From contig OMXV01000011.1 in NCBI GenBank assembly GCA_900315075.1, forward strand, positions 1 through 64,000: a stretch of DNA of 64,000 bases, read 5' to 3'. The position numbers were made by a program, and so were the translations under genes. The stretch is from an uncultured Prevotellaceae bacterium. Lineage in GTDB: Bacteria; Bacteroidota; Bacteroidia; Bacteroidales; Bacteroidaceae. The notes beneath the pieces are model-generated. The model worked only from the letters and a program-made list of their open reading frames with translations. It did no database searches and was not told the DNA's origin. Each line of letters starts with the position of its first letter. The stretch's first letter is position 1. This document shows positions 44,811 to 53,430 of this stretch, one piece after another.

Positions 44811-44848
44811 AATGCTAATCTCCTTGTGTAAGGTCGGGGGATTAGCAT
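44807..44848 (-). CDS. Leader peptide 2 of corA, MLIPRPYTRRLAL (13 aa)
   Basis: The 14-codon frame starts at 44848, 13 bases after a GCGGAGG ribosome-binding-like sequence, and its TGA overlaps the corA ATG (ATGA), the usual geometry of translational coupling. The corA ribosome-binding site AAGGAG lies inside it. Two prolines and two arginines recall the proline-containing leader peptides MgtL and CorL of enteric Mg2+ transporter genes, whose translation reports Mg2+. The similarity is in design rather than in sequence. No proof of expression. Confidence 0.55.
   Translation of the reverse strand: MLIPRPYTRRLAL
44811..44848 (-). promoter_or_regulatory. Hairpin covering the corA ribosome-binding site
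   Basis: ATGCTAATC (44840-44848) pairs perfectly with GATTAGCAT (44812-44820) across a 19-base loop that contains AAGGA. Folding would pair the start codon of leader peptide 2 and hide part of the corA ribosome-binding site; ribosomes translating the peptide would open it. Confidence 0.6.
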
Positions 44849-44870
44849 TTTGATATGCTATCCTCCGCTC

Positions 44871-44915
44871 TTACATTAAATAATAATCTAATGTTTCCGC
44901 CGGATAGTCGTCCAT
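44871..44915 (-). CDS. Leader peptide 1 of corA, MDDYPAETLDYYLM (14 aa)
   Basis: This is the first start codon on the corA transcript, ~30 bases after the promoter box. The N-terminal residues are rich in Asp, Glu and Pro (DDYPAE), a composition known from E. coli to destabilise translating ribosomes at low Mg2+ and used by MgtL as a sensor. The preceding sequence is AT-rich without Shine-Dalgarno, as is common in Bacteroidetes. Expression and role are inferred. Confidence 0.5.
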   Translation of the reverse strand: MDDYPAETLDYYLM

Positions 44916-44942
44916 AATTGTTGTTAAAATTGGTTTACGGGT

Positions 44943-45229
44943 GCAAAGTTACGAAAAAATTTCGATTAAGTGAATGAAAAGAAAATCTTTTCTTTTCTGA
45001 ACGTGAGAAATTTATCCAAAACGAGTGTAGAACAAAATAAACTCGTTTATTTTTTATGCCGAGATGGAGTAACTTATCTAAAGTTACGAAAAAATTTCGA
45101 TTAAGTGAATGAAAAGAAAATCTTTTCTTTTCTGAACGTGAGAAATTTATCCAAAACGAGTGTAGAACACGATTTTGTCCTTAATCGGACAAAATCTTCA
45201 GAACTCGTTTATTTTTTATGCCGAGATGG
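44943..45229 (-). promoter_or_regulatory. Tandem promoter repeats upstream of corA
   Basis: Two units share ATTCACTTAATCGAAATTTT and the elements CTCGGCATAAAAAATAAACG. The corA-proximal unit ends in a -7 box TAACTTTGC (44943-44951, minus); the -33 element is not consensus. The distal unit joins the proximal one through the hairpin GTAACTT / AAGTTAC (45069-45075, 45081-45087), where the box reads TAACTTTAG. The distal unit carries an additional palindrome, GATTTTGTCC / GGACAAAATC (45172-45199). Confidence 0.65.
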
Positions 45230-45232
45230 AGT

Positions 45233-45808
45233 TTAATTACTATGTATATTGAGATTGTCGCGCCGTGCACGTGACATGTTTTCGCTAATACCTCCGTGTT
45301 TAAGGAAGCGTTGTTCAAGCATAGCGATGTAATTCCTGATAAGCGCTACAGACTGATGAATAAGAGTAAGCGACATATTGGCAAGTTCTTCATCATTCAT
45401 TTTCGAAATCAATAAAGTGTAGTCTTCTGGTTTCCTGATATTACGACAAAATAGACTTAAAGCAGGTGTGCGTGGATGATTCTTTCCCCAAAAAGCCAAA
45501 TTCCTTGTGCGAAGATAATCTTCATAATCGCCCTGTAGTTCGCGCAGACTTCCTTTAGCACAGTTTGTCAGGGATAGTTCCATTTTGCTTGATGTCAATC
45601 CATCGGCAGCACCCTCTATGATGTTTTGTTTAGCCGACCGTGCAGCTTGAAGCATCTGGTCGCGAGTACGGTCTTTGACGTCTAAGTAGTGATTGATGAA
45701 GTAATAGGTGATATCTACTAATGCGACTGTCTTGGGATAGAAAAGGAGTTTCTCTGGAGTGGATTCTCGCGGGAGAAAACCTTTTGGCGTGTTAGGGGTG
45801 GAACTCAT
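45233..45808 (-). CDS. Four-helix-bundle (S23-type) protein (191 aa)
   Basis: The sequence fits the four-helix-bundle family related to the 23S rRNA intervening-sequence protein: AYYFINHYLDVKDRTRDQML-like helix 1, then RSAKQNIIEGAADG, then SLRELQGDYEDYLRTRNL. Proteins of this family occur widely in Bacteroidetes; a function is not established. There is no signal peptide. Its stop codon abuts the promoter repeats of corA, and its start is followed upstream by the TGGGA minisatellite. It may be transcribed from pepD or on its own. Confidence 0.75.
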   Translation of the reverse strand: MSSTPNTPKGFLPRESTPEKLLFYPKTVALVDITYYFINHYLDVKDRTRDQMLQAARSAKQNIIEGAADGLTSSKMELSLTNCAKGSLRELQGDYEDYLRTRNLAFWGKNHPRTPALSLFCRNIRKPEDYTLLISKMNDEELANMSLTLIHQSVALIRNYIAMLEQRFLKHGGISENMSRARRDNLNIHSN

Positions 45809-45820
45809 TGTGGTAAGGAT

Positions 45821-46040
45821 TTTATTGGGATGATTTGGGATGGATTGGGATGGGGTGGGAACTGTTGGGATGGATTGAGATGATGTGGGGATGATGTGGG
45901 ATGGGATAAATTGGGATGATGTGGGATGGATTGGGAATTGTGGAGTTATCCCATTTTATCCCACTAAATCCCACCAAATCCCAATTTATCCCACCAAATC
46001 CCAATTTATCACACCAAATTCCCAATTTGTCCCACTAAGT
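45821..46040. repeat. TGGGA/TCCCA minisatellite with G-quadruplex motif
   Basis: The left half (45821-45945) is made of TGGGATGGAT-like units, the right half (45950-46034) of TCCCACCAAATCCCAATTTA units, so the two halves are roughly complementary. At 45827-45859 five G-runs with loops of 7, 7, 2 and 1 bases satisfy the usual G-quadruplex rule on the plus strand. Open frames across it are low-complexity artefacts. It separates pepD from the four-helix-bundle gene. Confidence 0.75.
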
Positions 46041-46045
46041 GCTCA

Positions 46046-47503
46046 TTATTTCACGGGAATGTCTTCCAGCGTCTTTTGCAGCAGTTGCCAGAATGGCTCG
46101 ATGGTGGCAATGAGGCAGCGCTCCGTGGTGGTATGGGGCGACTTCATCGATGGACCGAGTGACACCACGTCGAGATGTGGGTATTTGCCAAGGATGACAG
46201 AACATTCCAGTCCAGCATGGTCAACCTGGATGATACCCTCTGCGTTAAAGAGCTCTTTAAACTCTTTCAGAAGCAGGTGCAGTATTTCACTGTCGGGGTT
46301 GGGATCCCATCCACCATAGCTTCCTGCAGTCTCTACTTTCATGCCGGCCATATTGAAACAACTCTCCAATGTGCGTACGATGTAGTCTTTCATGTCTTCG
46401 CGGCTGGAGCGTGCTAAGATTTTCAGAGTAGCTTTGCCAGCCTCAATGTCGATGATGGCCAGGTTTGAACTGGTTTCCACCACGTCGGGGTAGGAGGGTA
46501 TCATACGCACTACACCATCGTGGCAAGCATAGATGGCATTGATGAGATTGTCTTGTATTTCTACAGGTACCTCCATCTTGGGTGTTTCCACTTCCTCGCA
46601 GAAGAACTCTATGCCACTCTCAATGTTCTTGTACTCGTCGGCGAAGTCTTCTTTCCAGTCTTCTACAAGTTCCTTCAGTGCCTCAACGTTTTCTTTGGGC
46701 AGTGTGAGCACCACCTCGGCCTTGAATGGAATGGCATTGCGCATGTTGCCACCATGCCAACTGGCCAGTCTTGCCTCACATTCTTCTATGGCTTCCCTGA
46801 CAAAGCGCACCATCAGTTTGTTGGCATTGCCGCGGCCTTCGTGAATCTCAAGTCCAGAGTGCCCACCGCGCAGACCTTTCAATGTAACGCGCACAGCGAT
46901 GTCATCTGCATCAGTTTCAACTTCCTTGTAGTCAAGGGTGGCAGTAACATCAATACCGCCGGCACTACCGATGACGAATTTTCCCCATGTCTCAGAGTCG
47001 AGATTGAGCAGGATATCGCCGTTGAGCTCACCTTGTGGCAGGTCATTGGCACCAAACATGCCTGTTTCCTCATCGGCGGTAATGAGCGCTTCCACAGGAC
47101 CATGCTTAAGCTCTTTGCTTTCCATTACGGCCATAATGGCAGCCACACCCATGCCGTTGTCGGCACCGAGGGTTGTACCGCGTGCCTTTACCCATTCACC
47201 GTCGATGTAGGTTTCTATGGCGTCTGTGAGGAAGTTGTGATTGCTCTCTGGGGTCTTCTGTGGCACCATATCCATGTGTGCCTGAAGAATGACACCCTTG
47301 CGGTTTTCCATTCCCTTGGTGGCGGGCTTGCGCATCACAATATTTCCAGCTGGGTCTTTGAATGCCTCTACACCTGCATTATTTGCAAAGTCGAGCAGGA
47401 ACTGCTGGATTTTCTCAAGGTGTCCGGAGGGACGGGGTACTTGTGTCAGTGCATCGAAGTTTTTCCAGATGCATGAGGGGTTAAGATTTTTGATTTCGTT
47501 CAT
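46046..47503 (-). CDS. pepD: Aminoacyl-histidine dipeptidase PepD (M20 family, 485 aa)
   Basis: It has the full length of the PepD family. The metal-binding motifs of M20 peptidases are present: QAHMDMVPQK (His), GADNGMGVA (bridging Asp), and DEETGMFGA (catalytic Glu followed by a metal-binding Glu). A central dimerisation domain (GLRGGHSGLEIHEGRGNANK) follows, and the C-terminal His is in MKSPHTTTER. It cleaves Xaa-His dipeptides such as carnosine-like substrates in the cytoplasm. The start at 47503 matches the family N-terminus (LNPSCIWKNFDALTQVPRPS). No consensus promoter was seen upstream. Confidence 0.92.
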   Translation of the reverse strand: MNEIKNLNPSCIWKNFDALTQVPRPSGHLEKIQQFLLDFANNAGVEAFKDPAGNIVMRKPATKGMENRKGVILQAHMDMVPQKTPESNHNFLTDAIETYIDGEWVKARGTTLGADNGMGVAAIMAVMESKELKHGPVEALITADEETGMFGANDLPQGELNGDILLNLDSETWGKFVIGSAGGIDVTATLDYKEVETDADDIAVRVTLKGLRGGHSGLEIHEGRGNANKLMVRFVREAIEECEARLASWHGGNMRNAIPFKAEVVLTLPKENVEALKELVEDWKEDFADEYKNIESGIEFFCEEVETPKMEVPVEIQDNLINAIYACHDGVVRMIPSYPDVVETSSNLAIIDIEAGKATLKILARSSREDMKDYIVRTLESCFNMAGMKVETAGSYGGWDPNPDSEILHLLLKEFKELFNAEGIIQVDHAGLECSVILGKYPHLDVVSLGPSMKSPHTTTERCLIATIEPFWQLLQKTLEDIPVK

Positions 47504-47596
47504 AATTGTATTTTTAAGGTTGAAAAATAAAGTGCTTGAAAAATGGTAGGGTTATGTATGTGATAGATTTAATCTACGGTGTCGGCTCAATGGGGG

Positions 47597-48601
47597 TTAC
47601 TGTGCCATCGTGGCAGTTTTTCTTTTAGTCATTGATAGGGCTGCCCATCCATATACACCCAACAATGCTACGAGCATGGTCTGTACAGTGTGGACGATGA
47701 GTACGAAACACAATGCTGCTTCACTTTGGACACCATAGAGGATGAGGATGGTCTTTACGGAGAAATGCCAAGGGCCAGCGCCGTTGGGGGTAGGGACTAT
47801 CACGGCGATGCTCCCCACTACAAACGATACTAAAGCACAACCAATCGACAGGTTAGTTGTGGCATCGAAGCAGAAAAAAGTAAGATAGTAATGTAAGAAA
47901 TAACTACCCCAGATGCCAATAGTGAAAAATATGTAGAGTGGGATGCTTTTCACATTCTTAAGTGATGCAACCCCTTGCCATAAATTGTTCAGGGTGGTTT
48001 TCACCTTATTATATATTTGCAGCTTCCTGATGAGCACCCAGACCAGAATAAGCACAGCCAAGAGGCATATAAAAGTGACAATATATCCTGTACTGGTGAA
48101 TTGTCCAAAGAATGAACCGAAACTTGTGCCTGTTGTGGTGAAGAAATCGTTCATCACCGAGAGTTGCAATAACAGTGCCACTCCAATCATAAGCAGCATC
48201 ACAAAGGTGTCAACGGCGCGCTCAGTCACTACGGTGCCTAACGCTTTGGTGAAATTCACGTCATCATAGCGTTTCACCACAGAGCAACGGGCAAATTCTC
48301 CCACGCGGGGAATAATCAGACTTGTGGCATACGATAGGAATATAGCATAGATGGAAGTAGATGTGCGTGTGTGTTCTCCAATAGGCTCAAGAGTTTGTTT
48401 CCATCGCAAGCCGCGAAGTACCTGAGCACTGATACCGAAAGGGAAAGACAGTAGCATCCACCACCAGTTGATCTCATGTGTCATCACCTCCCAGGTATGT
48501 CCCCAGTCGTTGTTGCGGTACATCCAATAGAGAATTACTCCTCCCAATAGCAGTGGGAGGACAATCTTAAGGAAACGACGTATGATTCTTGCTAATTCCA
48601 T
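47597..48601 (-). CDS. YbhN/UPF0104-type membrane protein (LPG synthase TM domain, 334 aa)
   Basis: Seven or eight hydrophobic spans include the family motif ATSLIIPRVGEFARCSVVKR and PTPNGAGPWHF near the C-terminal half, typical of the lysylphosphatidylglycerol synthase/flippase transmembrane domain. Only the membrane part is present, without an aminoacyltransferase domain, so the protein probably moves or binds a lipid-linked substrate rather than making one. It has its own promoter (48614-48645) with a 12-base leader. It is divergent from infC. Confidence 0.82.
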   Translation of the reverse strand: MELARIIRRFLKIVLPLLLGGVILYWMYRNNDWGHTWEVMTHEINWWWMLLSFPFGISAQVLRGLRWKQTLEPIGEHTRTSTSIYAIFLSYATSLIIPRVGEFARCSVVKRYDDVNFTKALGTVVTERAVDTFVMLLMIGVALLLQLSVMNDFFTTTGTSFGSFFGQFTSTGYIVTFICLLAVLILVWVLIRKLQIYNKVKTTLNNLWQGVASLKNVKSIPLYIFFTIGIWGSYFLHYYLTFFCFDATTNLSIGCALVSFVVGSIAVIVPTPNGAGPWHFSVKTILILYGVQSEAALCFVLIVHTVQTMLVALLGVYGWAALSMTKRKTATMAQ

Positions 48602-48613
48602 CTTTCTTCAGTT

Positions 48614-48645
48614 GCAAAATTACAATTTATTATCGTAACAACAAA
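48614..48645 (-). promoter_or_regulatory. Promoter of the YbhN-type gene
   Basis: On the minus strand TTTG (48642-48645), 19 bases, TAATTTTGC (48614-48622), a full match to the Bacteroidetes consensus 12 bases before the ATG. Confidence 0.7.
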
Positions 48646-48792
48646 GAGGTTAACACCATTTTTCCATTTTTTTAAACACAGAGGTATGAAGATATAGGGA
48701 TAATCGGAAAGGAATATCCTTTGTGCCTCGGTGTCTCCATGCTGATTTAGTAAAAAAGTCTATTTATTGTGATTTATTTTTTCAAAAAAAAT

Positions 48793-48824
48793 TTTGCTAA
48801 TATCCTAATTTATTGTAACTTTGC
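48793..48824 (+). promoter_or_regulatory. Promoter of the infC-rpmI-rplT operon
   Basis: TTTG (48793-48796), 19 bases, TAACTTTGC (48816-48824) match the Bacteroidetes consensus. The leader to infC is ~18 bases, so no long L20-binding leader precedes infC. Confidence 0.72.
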
Positions 48825-48847
48825 AGCCGCTTATCAAAAATAGTTGA

Positions 48848-49567
48848 ATGAAGAATGACAAATTAAACAATAAGTACCGCGTGAATGAGCAAATTCGCGT
48901 GAGGGAAGTGAGGGTCGTCGGTGAAGGCGGTAACACCGTTATGCCGACCAGGCAAGCTCTTGAAATGGCAAGACAACAGGGTGTTGACCTTGTGGAAATC
49001 TCGCCCAATGCACAGCCACCCGTTTGTCGCTTCATCGACTATTCCAAGTTCCTCTACCAGCAGAAAAAACGTGCTAAGGAAATGAAGGCCAAACAGGTGA
49101 AGGTAGAGGTGAAGGAAATTCGTTTTGGACCACAGACTGGTGAAAACGACTACAACTTCAAACTGAAGCATGCCAAGGAATTTCTCACCGAGGGTAACAA
49201 AGTGCGTGCATACGTGTTCTTCCGTGGGCGTTCCATCCTATTCAAAGAGCAGGGTGAGGTGTTGCTGTTGCGTTTTGCCAATGACTTAGAGGATTATGGC
49301 AAGGTAGAGCAGCTGCCACAGCTCGAAGGCAAGAAAATGGCTATAATAATGGCTCCGAAAAAGGCTGGCGTGGCAAAGAAGAGCCAGCAAAAGATGGACC
49401 GTGAGCGCCGTGAGGCAGAAGCCAAGGAGGCTGCTAAGCAGGCCAAAGCAGATACAGAGCAGAATGTAGATACAGAGGATGTAGAGACACCTGCTAATGG
49501 TGGTTTGTTTGCCAATGCTAAGATTAGCGAGGAGGCCTTGCGTAAACTTCAGGAAACGAAAGATTAG
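48848..49567 (+). CDS. infC: Translation initiation factor IF-3 (239 aa)
   Basis: The N-terminal domain ([20 protein letters not shown]) and C-terminal domain ([20 protein letters not shown]) of IF-3 are complete. A C-terminal extension of ~60 residues rich in Lys, Ala and Glu ([20 protein letters not shown]) goes beyond the E. coli length and is typical of Bacteroidetes. IF-3 binds the 30S subunit, keeps it free of 50S and checks the start codon. The start is a standard ATG, not the AUU used for autoregulation in E. coli. It is the first gene of the operon with rpmI and rplT. Confidence 0.96.
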   Translation: MKNDKLNNKYRVNEQIRVREVRVVGEGGNTVMPTRQALEMARQQGVDLVEISPNAQPPVCRFIDYSKFLYQQKKRAKEMKAKQVKVEVKEIRFGPQTGENDYNFKLKHAKEFLTEGNKVRAYVFFRGRSILFKEQGEVLLLRFANDLEDYGKVEQLPQLEGKKMAIIMAPKKAGVAKKSQQKMDRERREAEAKEAAKQAKADTEQNVDTEDVETPANGGLFANAKISEEALRKLQETKD

Positions 49568-49644
49568 ACATGATGACAGGTGCGTAACGCCCGGTATATG
49601 CGTTGCCACCGAATAATAAATAACAATTCAAATTAATTAAAAAA

Positions 49645-49842
49645 ATGCCAAAAGTAAAGACAAACTCCGGTGCGAAGAAGAGATTCCGCTTCACCGGTAC
49701 TGGTAAGATTAAGAGACATCACGCTTACCACAGCCACATTCTGACGAAAAAGACAAAGAAGCAAAAACGTAATCTGGTACATCAGACTATCGTTGATCCC
49801 TCCAATCTGAAGCAGGTCCGCGATTTGCTCTGTCTCCGTTAA
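49645..49842 (+). CDS. rpmI: 50S ribosomal protein L35 (65 aa)
   Basis: A short, very basic protein with the family start [20 protein letters not shown] and the end [17 protein letters not shown]. It is part of the large ribosomal subunit. It lies 77 bases after infC and 33 before rplT in the conserved infC-rpmI-rplT order. Confidence 0.96.
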   Translation: MPKVKTNSGAKKRFRFTGTGKIKRHHAYHSHILTKKTKKQKRNLVHQTIVDPSNLKQVRDLLCLR

Positions 49843-49875
49843 ATTTATGTCAAACAATTTTAAAGGAAGAAAATT

Positions 49876-50220
49876 ATGCCAAGATCAGTAAATCACGTTG
49901 CTTCGAGAGCAAAGAGAAAGAGAATACTTAAATTGACACGTGGCTATTTCGGAGCCCGTAAGAACGTTTGGACCGTTGCCAAGAATACTTGGGAGAAAGG
50001 TCTCACCTATGCCTATCGCGATCGCCGTAACAAGAAGCGCACTTTCCGCGCACTGTGGATTCAGCGTATCAACGCTGCTGCCCGTTTAGAGGGTATGAGC
50101 TACTCACAGCTTATGGGTGCTCTGCACAAGGCCGACATCGAGATCAACCGTAAGGTGCTCGCTGACCTCGCCATCCACAATCCTGAGGCTTTCAAGGCTA
50201 TCGTTGATAAGGTGAAGTAA
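49876..50220 (+). CDS. rplT: 50S ribosomal protein L20 (114 aa)
   Basis: Family sequence throughout: [20 protein letters not shown], then [20 protein letters not shown], and [21 protein letters not shown]20 binds 23S rRNA early in 50S assembly. It is the last gene of the operon, followed by a strong terminator. Confidence 0.97.
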   Translation: MPRSVNHVASRAKRKRILKLTRGYFGARKNVWTVAKNTWEKGLTYAYRDRRNKKRTFRALWIQRINAAARLEGMSYSQLMGALHKADIEINRKVLADLAIHNPEAFKAIVDKVK

Positions 50221-50264
50221 ATCGTCTCGACTCAGTGAAGGTTAACGCCTTCAGTAAAATAGTT

Positions 50265-50304
50265 CGCGGGATATGTTTCCTTTGGAAGCATATCCCGCGT
50301 TTTT
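50265..50304 (+). terminator. Rho-independent terminator of the infC operon
   Basis: CGCGGGATATG pairs with CATATCCCGCG (inner bases also partly paired) and is followed by TTTTT. A second small hairpin, TGAAGG/CCTTCA (50236-50253), lies just before it. Confidence 0.88.
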
Positions 50305-50374
50305 GGTGAAACTGTCTCTATCGTGGGGGCAATACTCCATGTTTGCCCGCACGATATAATAGGAAACAAATAGC

Positions 50375-51052
50375 TTATAGTTTAAATTTCCAGCCTACAG
50401 TGAACATGAACACACCGTTCTTGCTGTCTTTCACACCCTCGTAGCTCTCTTTGTTGACTTTGGTGAGGCCAATATTGTATTGGGCGCCGAAAACCCAGTC
50501 AGAACTGGTTTCGTAAGAGATTCCAACGGGGATGGAGACATCAAAATCATTGCAATCTTTTTCCACGTTGATAGAGGTGATATCAGTGACTTTGTAGTCA
50601 TCTACTTTAGCCTTTGCCGTCATCTCCACATCGGCATTTAATAAATAGCCAAGTTGAACGCCTGTATTCAAGGCCAGTCCTTTGGCTACATAGAATTTGG
50701 CCAATACTGGTACAGCGAGGTAAGTCAACTTAAATTTGTTGTCTTCATATTTCACGTTGTCTTCCACAAAGTTTTCCCAGGCACTGCCTTGCCGCCAGAA
50801 ATTGATGCCACTCTGGATTCCAAACCAATTTGTTGCTTGGTACTGAAAGTCCACGGCAAGCATGGATGCCGCTTTAAACTGGGTGTCAGCATTCGACTCG
50901 CTAAGTGGAATCTTCTCCATATTGGTCAGTTTAGAGGCACCAAAACCTAATTTCACTTGCATAGACCATGTTCCTGGATCATACTGTGCACTTGCACTCA
51001 ATGATGTCACCAACAAGGCGCACATCATCACAATTTTTTTCATTTTCTTCAT
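50375..51052 (-). CDS. Outer-membrane beta-barrel protein, PorT-like (225 aa)
   Basis: The signal peptide (MKKMKKIVMMCALLVTSLSASAQ) is followed by alternating strands (WSMQVKLGFGASKLTN; YQATNWFGIQSGINFWRQGS; VPVLAKFYVAKGLALNTGVQ) ending in VFMFTVGWKFKL. This is the usual eight-stranded OMP_b-brl layout of Bacteroidetes porin-like proteins. The role is unknown. Upstream (51109-51205) are short tandem repeats (GTTAGGAGTTAGAA; ATATCGATATATCGAC), and no consensus promoter is visible. Confidence 0.8.
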   Translation of the reverse strand: MKKMKKIVMMCALLVTSLSASAQYDPGTWSMQVKLGFGASKLTNMEKIPLSESNADTQFKAASMLAVDFQYQATNWFGIQSGINFWRQGSAWENFVEDNVKYEDNKFKLTYLAVPVLAKFYVAKGLALNTGVQLGYLLNADVEMTAKAKVDDYKVTDITSINVEKDCNDFDVSIPVGISYETSSDWVFGAQYNIGLTKVNKESYEGVKDSKNGVFMFTVGWKFKL

Positions 51053-51108
51053 TGTTGTTGAATTTATAGATTTTATAAAGTGTAATATGTAGAATGAGGA
51101 GTATTATA

Positions 51109-51165
51109 GTTAGGAGTTAGGAGTTAGAAGTTAGGAGTTAGAAGTTAGGAGTTAGAAGTTAGGAG
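51109..51165. repeat. 8-bp tandem repeats upstream of the porin-like gene
   Basis: GTTAGGAG and GTTAGAAG units alternate about seven times. They are followed by ATATCGAT-type repeats (51174-51203) and CTTCCAT-type repeats (51208-51246) up to the tex stop codon. They may vary in copy number. Confidence 0.7.
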
Positions 51166-51245
51166 TGTTTCGTTATATCGATATATCGACATATCGATAT
51201 ATAGAAAATCTTCCATTTTCCATCTTCCATCTTCAATCTTCCATT

Positions 51246-53378
51246 TTATTTAATTCCCTTCATTGTCAATGAGATGCGGTTGCGGCGGTAGTCGATTTCG
51301 CGCACTTTCACGGTGACGTGTTGGTGTAGTTTCACCACGTCGTTGGGGTCGCGCACATAGCGGTCGGCAAGTTGTGAGATATGCACCAGTCCATCCTGAT
51401 GTACCCCGATATCTACGAAAACGCCGAAGTTTGTGATATTTGTTACGATGCCAGGTAGAATCATGCCTTCCTCCAGGTCGTCAACACAGGTGACGTTGGG
51501 GTCGAACTCGAATTCCTCTATCTGCTCACGTGGGTCACGGCCGGGTTTCTCCAACTCTTTCATAATGTCGGTCAGTGTGGGCATTCCCACGGTGTCGGAC
51601 ACATAGCGGCGGAGGTCGATAGACTCACGACGACTTTTGTCGGCGATGAGTTCTTCCACCGTGCATCCATTATCTTTGGCCATTTGTGCTACAATAGGGT
51701 AGCTTTCTGGGTGTACAGCACTGTTGTCGAGTGGGTTTTTTGCACCGGGAATGCGAAGGAAACCAGCACATTGCTCGTATGCAGTGGGTCCTAAGCGTGG
51801 TACCTTTTTTAGCTGTGTACGGCTGGTAAAGGCACCGTTTTCACGGCGGTAGTCCACAATGTTGCGTGCCAAGGTGGGTCCCAATCCACTCACATAGGTA
51901 AGCAGGTGCTGACTGGCAGTATTGAGATTCACACCTACAGAGTTAACACAACTCTCCACTGTGAGGTCGAGACTTTTCTTTAGTTTTGTCTGATCCACGT
52001 CGTGTTGGTATTGTCCTACGCCGATGCTCTTAGGGTCGATTTTTACCAATTCTGCAAGTGGGTCCATCAAGCGGCGCCCGATGCTAACAGCCCCTCGCAC
52101 GGTGACATCTTTATCTGGAAATTCCTCACGGGCTGTCTTCGATGCAGAATAGACCGAAGCTCCATCCTCACTAACCACGAAAGTCTGTACGGGATGCTTG
52201 AAGGATAGTCCTTTGACAAACTCGGATGTCTCACGGCTGGCAGTGCCGTTACCAATGGCGATAGCCTCGATACCATATTCCTCCACCATCTGCTCCACAT
52301 GTACGGTGGCTTGCATACGGTGCGACACAGGGGGATGGGGGAAGATGGCTTCATGATGTAGCAAGTTGCCTTGAGCATCAAGACACACCACCTTGCAGCC
52401 TGTGCGGAAACCTGGGTCGATGCCCATTACACGTTTTTGTCCTAAAGGTGCAGCAAGTAACAACTGCCGTAGGTTCTCTGTGAATACGCTGATAGCCTCA
52501 TCGTCGGCTTGTTCTTTGCTCAATGCGGCAAATTCTGTCTCGATGGATGGTTTGAGCAGTCGTTTGTAACCGTCTTCTACAGCCTCCTCCACCAGCATGG
52601 TGCATGGACCGTTGCCACGAGCCCAGTTGCGTTGCAGACAACTTATGCAATCCTCGTCGTCGGCAGAGATGCTCACGCGCAGGATTCCTTCACCTTCGCC
52701 ACGTCGCATGGCCAACAGACGGTGTGAGGAACAACGGCGCAGCGGCTCGGAGAAGTCGAAGTAGTCGGTGTATTTGGCGGCTTCGTCGCTGTCGGCTTTG
52801 GCTTTTACCACTTTTGAAATGATAAATGCATCACGGCGGAAGGCTGAACGTATCTGATTGCGCGAGCGTTCGTCCTCGTTCACCATCTCGGCAATGATGT
52901 CCTGGGCTCCTTTGATGGCGGCCTCTGTGTCTTTCACTCCCTCTTTTACAAAGCGGGCGGCAGCACGTTCGGGGTGCATCTCGCGTTGCATCAGAAGAAT
53001 TGTGGCTAACGGCTCTAAACCCAGCTCGCGTGCCACTTGTGCACGTGTGCGGCGTTTGGGCTTGAAAGGCAGGTAGATGTCCTCCAATTGTGTGGCTTCC
53101 CAGCAGTCGTTGATGCGTTGTTCTAGTTCAGGAGTGAGTTTCTCTTGCTCTTGGATGGTTTTGAGGATTGTTTCCTTGCGCTTGGCTATTTCCTTTAGTT
53201 TCTCGTATGTCTCGCTAATTTGAGTAATCTGTACTTCGTCGAGATTTCCCGTACGTTCTTTGCGGTATCGGGCAATGAAGGGAATGGTGCAGCCTAAGTC
53301 GAGCAAGGCGATTGTATTATCCACTCCTGTCTCATTGAGGTTGAGACGTTTTGCTATCAGTTGTGCGTAAATGCTCAT
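51246..53378 (-). CDS. tex: Tex-family RNA-binding transcription accessory protein (710 aa)
   Basis: The domains are in Tex order: N-terminal helical region (IPFIARYRKERTGNLDEVQI), YqgF/RuvX-like domain (RVMGIDPGFRTGCKVVCLDA), helix-hairpin-helix (SGLGPTLARNIVDYRRENGA) and C-terminal S1 domain (GIVTNITNFGVFVDIGVHQD). Tex binds nucleic acids and supports transcription fitness. An upstream extension of the frame to 53477 (MDKVSCTSAKK...) is encoded by the promoter repeats and overlaps the promoter box, so the start at 53378 (MSIYAQLIAKRLNLN), ~14 bases after the predicted transcription start, is chosen. Confidence 0.93.
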   Translation of the reverse strand: MSIYAQLIAKRLNLNETGVDNTIALLDLGCTIPFIARYRKERTGNLDEVQITQISETYEKLKEIAKRKETILKTIQEQEKLTPELEQRINDCWEATQLEDIYLPFKPKRRTRAQVARELGLEPLATILLMQREMHPERAAARFVKEGVKDTEAAIKGAQDIIAEMVNEDERSRNQIRSAFRRDAFIISKVVKAKADSDEAAKYTDYFDFSEPLRRCSSHRLLAMRRGEGEGILRVSISADDEDCISCLQRNWARGNGPCTMLVEEAVEDGYKRLLKPSIETEFAALSKEQADDEAISVFTENLRQLLLAAPLGQKRVMGIDPGFRTGCKVVCLDAQGNLLHHEAIFPHPPVSHRMQATVHVEQMVEEYGIEAIAIGNGTASRETSEFVKGLSFKHPVQTFVVSEDGASVYSASKTAREEFPDKDVTVRGAVSIGRRLMDPLAELVKIDPKSIGVGQYQHDVDQTKLKKSLDLTVESCVNSVGVNLNTASQHLLTYVSGLGPTLARNIVDYRRENGAFTSRTQLKKVPRLGPTAYEQCAGFLRIPGAKNPLDNSAVHPESYPIVAQMAKDNGCTVEELIADKSRRESIDLRRYVSDTVGMPTLTDIMKELEKPGRDPREQIEEFEFDPNVTCVDDLEEGMILPGIVTNITNFGVFVDIGVHQDGLVHISQLADRYVRDPNDVVKLHQHVTVKVREIDYRRNRISLTMKGIK

Positions 53379-53398
53379 GTGTTTTGTCGTATTTTGTC

Positions 53399-53430
53399 GC
53401 AAAGGTAATGCAAACTGAGAGCAAAACAAA
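53399..53430 (-). promoter_or_regulatory. Promoter of tex
   Basis: On the minus strand TTTG (53427-53430), 19 bases, TACCTTTGC (53399-53407). It is the gene-proximal unit of a tandem promoter repeat. Confidence 0.72.

Noticed and set aside
44811-44942. M-box (Mg2+) riboswitch before corA
   Set aside because: The leader is too short and lacks the conserved M-box core; short frames and a simple hairpin describe it better.
45822-46319. Open frames with repeated Trp/Gly/Asp or Pro/His words across the minisatellite
   Set aside because: Low-complexity translation of TGGGA/TCCCA repeats; no start context or domain.
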